DNA of 51,479 nt, from assembly GCA_016285075.1 (NCBI GenBank), contig JAEEQB010000030.1, positions 1-51,479 on the forward strand, in the 5' to 3' direction. This document shows positions 48,207 through 51,479 of the stretch, piece after piece; position 1 is the stretch's first letter; every line of letters begins with the position of its first letter. This DNA is from Prevotella sp. GTDB taxonomy: Bacteria; Bacteroidota; Bacteroidia; Bacteroidales; Bacteroidaceae. The notes beneath the pieces are model-generated. The model was given only the letters and a program-made list of their open reading frames with translations, was not told the origin of the DNA and made no database searches. Made by a program: the position numbers and the translations under genes.

Positions 48207-50522
48207 ATGATTAAGAAATATTTCAACATTGTTCTTTCAGCCTTCTTCGTGATGGGTGTGGGCGTGGGTGTCGCATCATGTAGCGATGACGACAAGGACG
48301 ACAATGGCAGCGGTGAGAAGACCGAGGCCGAGTTAGAGCAGGAGGCGCTGGGCTGGACGCTCATCACCCAGCTGACCGATGAACGCAAAGCCCCCGAGGG
48401 CTGGGAGAATATGACCTTCAAGCCGACGATAGGCTCTCCCGTGGAGGGCGACCCCTACACCCGCGTGGTGGCTACGAACACCTTGGAGTCGGCCGCTGCC
48501 AGCTTTGCCGAGCTGGCCGATACCCCCCCGGGATTCAGCGAGGCCACTTCCGGCTATAACTATACCATCGAGGGCATGGGCAAGCTGAGCTATCAGCGAG
48601 GCTCTGAGAGTGGGCAGTACCTGGCACAGGTGACGGTGGAACTGAAGCAGGTGCCCTACCTGAAGAAGATCCTCTACCAGACCCCTGAGCAGCGCGGTAA
48701 CAACAGCACCTTCTCCGGCACGGCCTACTACCGCTTCGGTGACGTGGTGGCGGACAATCAGGGCTACTACTGGATCTGCGTGCGCCCGGCCTTCGGCAAG
48801 GAGGGCAAGCAGGACAGCCACTGGCTGTGCCTGAGCCGCACGCTGCCCGACGAGAATCTGGAACCCTACAAAACCAGCACCGGCAACCAGAACTACCTTC
48901 CCACCGGCCTTGGCTCAAGCACGAAGCACATGCAGAACGGCGCGGAGATGTTCTACGCCATGCTGCATCCCGACGACTGGCACAACAACCTGAGCGGCTC
49001 TACGAAGCCCGCCATGTTCAATGACTTCAGCACCAAGAACTACCAGTATCACAACATCTACTTCTGGCAGCGTGTGTGCAAGGCCTGGCAGGATCAGGAC
49101 CTCTTCAACAGGGTGCTGGGTGTCTCAAAGGAGCAGCTTGACGGCGGCATCACCAATGGGCTGCACTTCCTCTACAACGGCTACTCCTGGTGGTGGAAGA
49201 CCTCCTGGTGGTGTACCCTTTATGAGGCCACCTACAAGAACGGCACCGGCAAGAAGTCGAACATGCACGACGCTGCAACATCCAAGCCTAAGAAGGACAT
49301 GCACGACATCATCGTCGATGCCAAGGCAGGCGACAAGGTTGGAACGGTCAACGGCAAGTTCTTCGACAACGACAACGCCGTGCGCTGGTACGTGCGCTAC
49401 AAGACTGGCGCACAGCTCAGCACCAGTGGCAACTATAGCGAGAAGACCAAGATGAGCGGTTGTAGGGATATCTATGTCTATAATACGTTGTACAACGTCG
49501 ATCTGAATGACGAGCCAGAGGTTACAGAAAAAGAAAAGGTCTATACCACGCGTGGCTTCTATGTGATGGGCGACGTGGTGAAAGATAATGATGGCAACCG
49601 CTGGATTTGCATTCAGGAATGTCCGAACAATACAACTTACCCGGATGCCAAGCATGCCTACTTTGTCAGTTTCGACCAAAAGGCCCTTGGCAAGAATCTT
49701 TCTGCTCAGTATACGAACCTGCCGTCAAGGGATCTTTCCATGCAGCTGCTCTTCTGTATGGATGTACTCTATCACAACAGGATCAGTTCCGATAATATGA
49801 ATGCTACTCGCAGAGCTTGCGAAAACATGAAGACTTACGCTGAAGTGGACCTGTCTGAAATTATTGCTTTTCGCGATACTGTGCATACATACAAAAATGG
49901 CTCAGGCGGAAAAATCCCCGTTTCTTTTATCAGTACACTCTATTATGATACCGACGGCACACTCTGCGTGCTCCGTATGATTGGTGACTACACCGCTTCA
50001 CAGCCAGGAAACGGCGGTCGCGACTGGAGTTGGCGCTTCTACAGCAGTTATACACACAATCTGAGTACTGAGCCGAAGCGCATGGAGCTCAGAGACCTGG
50101 CTGATATCACAGATGTCATGAACTACAGCACAGACCGCTGGGTGATGCTGCCCTGGAAGGATCCCCTGACCAAAGAGGAGACTCCCTCGCCTGGCTATCT
50201 CCGGACGACACAGGACATCGATCTGTACCGTTTCGTCTATAAGGCCGGGCGCTCATGGAAGGATGGCACCTCTCCTATGAACATGTATCGCGAGCCCATT
50301 GTCGTGTTTGCCGTGAAGCGTCTGGTGGATACCGGTGTTGAGGTCAGAACCTTTGAAGACGGTACGCCCTTCAAAAGAGTTCATCTGGTTTCTGATGACG
50401 ACCCTTATCTGTATGATGAAAACTATCCTACAAGCAATTTTATGGACGTATATACGATGTATCAGCATCAGATGTTCTTAAATGACAAGTCATACGTCTG
50501 GAGAATGGACAACGCAAAATAA
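48207..50522 (+). CDS. Surface lipoprotein of unknown function, paralogue 2
   Basis: 771 residues. Lipobox G-V-A-S-C (Cys25) followed by SDDDKDDN. The N-terminal half nearly copies paralogue 1. The C-terminal half has the same plan but low identity: second motif 'GFYVMGDVVKDNDGNRWICI' (G455), 'VDLSEIIAFRDT' against 'VDLTKLVVRRDS', 'DRWVMLPW' against 'DPWVTLPW', and 'MYREPIVVFAVKRLVDTG' against 'MYKEPITILRVMRVKDRG'. It starts 42 bp after paralogue 1, presumably in one operon. Function unknown; the aromatic-rich, beta-type repeats could bind a glycan or protein at the cell surface, which is a guess. Confidence 0.85.
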   Translation: MIKKYFNIVLSAFFVMGVGVGVASCSDDDKDDNGSGEKTEAELEQEALGWTLITQLTDERKAPEGWENMTFKPTIGSPVEGDPYTRVVATNTLESAAASFAELADTPPGFSEATSGYNYTIEGMGKLSYQRGSESGQYLAQVTVELKQVPYLKKILYQTPEQRGNNSTFSGTAYYRFGDVVADNQGYYWICVRPAFGKEGKQDSHWLCLSRTLPDENLEPYKTSTGNQNYLPTGLGSSTKHMQNGAEMFYAMLHPDDWHNNLSGSTKPAMFNDFSTKNYQYHNIYFWQRVCKAWQDQDLFNRVLGVSKEQLDGGITNGLHFLYNGYSWWWKTSWWCTLYEATYKNGTGKKSNMHDAATSKPKKDMHDIIVDAKAGDKVGTVNGKFFDNDNAVRWYVRYKTGAQLSTSGNYSEKTKMSGCRDIYVYNTLYNVDLNDEPEVTEKEKVYTTRGFYVMGDVVKDNDGNRWICIQECPNNTTYPDAKHAYFVSFDQKALGKNLSAQYTNLPSRDLSMQLLFCMDVLYHNRISSDNMNATRRACENMKTYAEVDLSEIIAFRDTVHTYKNGSGGKIPVSFISTLYYDTDGTLCVLRMIGDYTASQPGNGGRDWSWRFYSSYTHNLSTEPKRMELRDLADITDVMNYSTDRWVMLPWKDPLTKEETPSPGYLRTTQDIDLYRFVYKAGRSWKDGTSPMNMYREPIVVFAVKRLVDTGVEVRTFEDGTPFKRVHLVSDDDPYLYDENYPTSNFMDVYTMYQHQMFLNDKSYVWRMDNAK

Positions 50523-50528
50523 CTAAAT

Positions 50529-51479
50529 ATGATTAGAAACTATTTCAACGCAGTTCTTTCAGCCTTCTTCGTGATGGGTCTGGGCATGGGTGTTGCATCG
50601 TTGATGCTGACTGCCTGCAACAAGGACGATGACACACCCGACAATACGCAAGAAGCCAAGGAAGTACCTATGCAGGTGACGATTGTGTTTGAACCAGGAC
50701 AGCTTGGGGCCATGAGTACCAACGACAATCTCCAATTGGATGTGCTGACGTTTGCCAATGAACATAAGGAATCGGTGGTAGGCTCCTTTATATGTCTGAG
50801 GACGTTTGAGAGAACCAGGGAGGCCATTAAGGAATGGGCTGAGGCAGACAAAGACGCGCCAGGTAGCGAGCACCGTCTGCTCATCCTTTCCTCGCCTGAA
50901 CTGTTGCGCTGTATGAAAGGCGTGACACTGCGGGAAACCGATCATGTGTTGATGCTGAGGACCTGGCTGGACGATGCCAAGACCGTGGGACCGGCAGGAC
51001 GGACGCATGTGCTGAACCTGTCTTATGCCCAGGCGGTGAGACAGGCCGTGGAGCGTTACAAGGCCAAGTACCTGAAAGATTATGCAGATACGCTGGACTA
51101 CTTCACACAGAAGGAGTACGGCCCGTATAGGATCTATCGGACCTTCTGTTCCGTTCATGTGGCTGACAGTATCAACGAGACATTGCACGAGTTGTTCCCG
51201 GAGAAGAAAATTGGCTATAATACGAATGAGAACACAGGATTCTATGACATTGAAAACTGGGGTCTGGACGTGATTGACGAGCAAGCGGATCAGTGTAACT
51301 GGAGCGAGATGGTCTTAATCATGTCTTGGGCCACCGCATGGGATCCGCTTTTTGACGGGGTATTCAGCCAGCCCATCCAGTTTGTGGACTACGGTGTGTT
51401 CAATCGCAGCTATGAGTGGTACTGGATCACTCATGGCTATGACGATGAGCAGCCGCAGTGCGTGATTATCGGTGAACCG
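50529..51479 (+). CDS. Lipoprotein of unknown function, third in the series, 3' end beyond the window
   Basis: 317 codons open to the window edge. The first ~23 residues (MIRNYFNAVLSAFFVMGLGM then GVAS) are nearly the same as in the two preceding lipoproteins, DNA included, but the lipobox lies further on (L-T-A-C, Cys30, followed by NKDDD). The mature part is unrelated by eye to the other two: 'LLILSSPELLRCMKGVTLRE', 'VLMLRTWLDDAKTVGPAGRT' and an amphipathic helix 'YAQAVRQAVERYKAKYLKDY'. It begins 6 bp after the previous stop, so it is probably co-transcribed. No family recognised. Confidence 0.8.
   Translation, partial: MIRNYFNAVLSAFFVMGLGMGVASLMLTACNKDDDTPDNTQEAKEVPMQVTIVFEPGQLGAMSTNDNLQLDVLTFANEHKESVVGSFICLRTFERTREAIKEWAEADKDAPGSEHRLLILSSPELLRCMKGVTLRETDHVLMLRTWLDDAKTVGPAGRTHVLNLSYAQAVRQAVERYKAKYLKDYADTLDYFTQKEYGPYRIYRTFCSVHVADSINETLHELFPEKKIGYNTNENTGFYDIENWGLDVIDEQADQCNWSEMVLIMSWATAWDPLFDGVFSQPIQFVDYGVFNRSYEWYWITHGYDDEQPQCVIIGEP

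Overview
The window looks like a Prevotella-type member of the Bacteroidales. Evidence seen in the sequence: promoters of the Bacteroidetes -33/-7 type (TTTG, about 20 bp, TAnnTTTG) in front of most transcription units; a 290-residue primary sigma factor of the short Bacteroidetes kind; a type IX secretion plug-family protein; a serine palmitoyltransferase (sphingolipid synthesis); a DUF5686 outer-membrane protein; and lipoproteins whose Cys is followed by SDDD, the surface-export signature of this group. The genus is an inference. No rRNA, phage, integrase or complete insertion sequence was seen.

Layout. 1-1847: the 5' part of an Rpn-family nuclease gene (minus strand), then 1.4 kb without a convincing gene but with a duplicated promoter, two 22-bp tandem arrays and copy 1 of a 111-bp dispersed repeat. 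1848-15110: housekeeping genes, namely a phosphohexomutase, a family 2 glycosyltransferase, an AddA-like helicase-nuclease coupled to a DUF5686 protein, rpoD, uvrA and uxaB. 15310-19399: a C69 dipeptidase, a GH28 pectinase and a TPR protein, then copy 2 of the dispersed repeat. 19400-21660: gdhA, a repeat-bearing spacer and tRNA-Phe. 21757-26958: a four-gene run (histidine phosphatase, Xaa-Pro aminopeptidase, C1B peptidase, T9SS plug protein). 27142-32428: a one-piece periplasmic-sensor/AraC regulator, tRNA-Pro, spt and a divergent lipid kinase, tRNA-Cys. 32590-37416: sppA-lpxK-punA-thiL operon on the minus strand. 37536-41828: a second GH28 enzyme, a GxxExxY (PDDEXK_3) gene set in a dense field of direct and inverted repeats, an exported flavodoxin and a small beta-barrel protein. 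41881-44368: a flippase and a glycosyltransferase in an overlapping pair. 44369-45106: a repeat-rich spacer with a long inverted repeat and a perfect 64-bp palindrome. 45107-51479: a small ORF that looks like a restriction-modification scar, then three consecutive lipoprotein genes, the last cut by the window edge.

How the genes work together. The two GH28 enzymes and uxaB belong to use of pectin/galacturonate, though they are not in one operon and no SusC/SusD pair is present. spt and the lipid kinase are divergent neighbours and may both act on sphingoid lipids. sppA-lpxK-punA-thiL is a mixed housekeeping operon.

Most unusual parts: the lipoprotein series at the right end, in which the first two have nearly identical N-terminal halves and divergent C-terminal halves while the third shares little beyond the signal peptide; the GxxExxY repeat field (38.9-40.1 kb); and the inverted-repeat structures at 44.7-45.1 kb. 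No function can be assigned to the lipoproteins from sequence alone.
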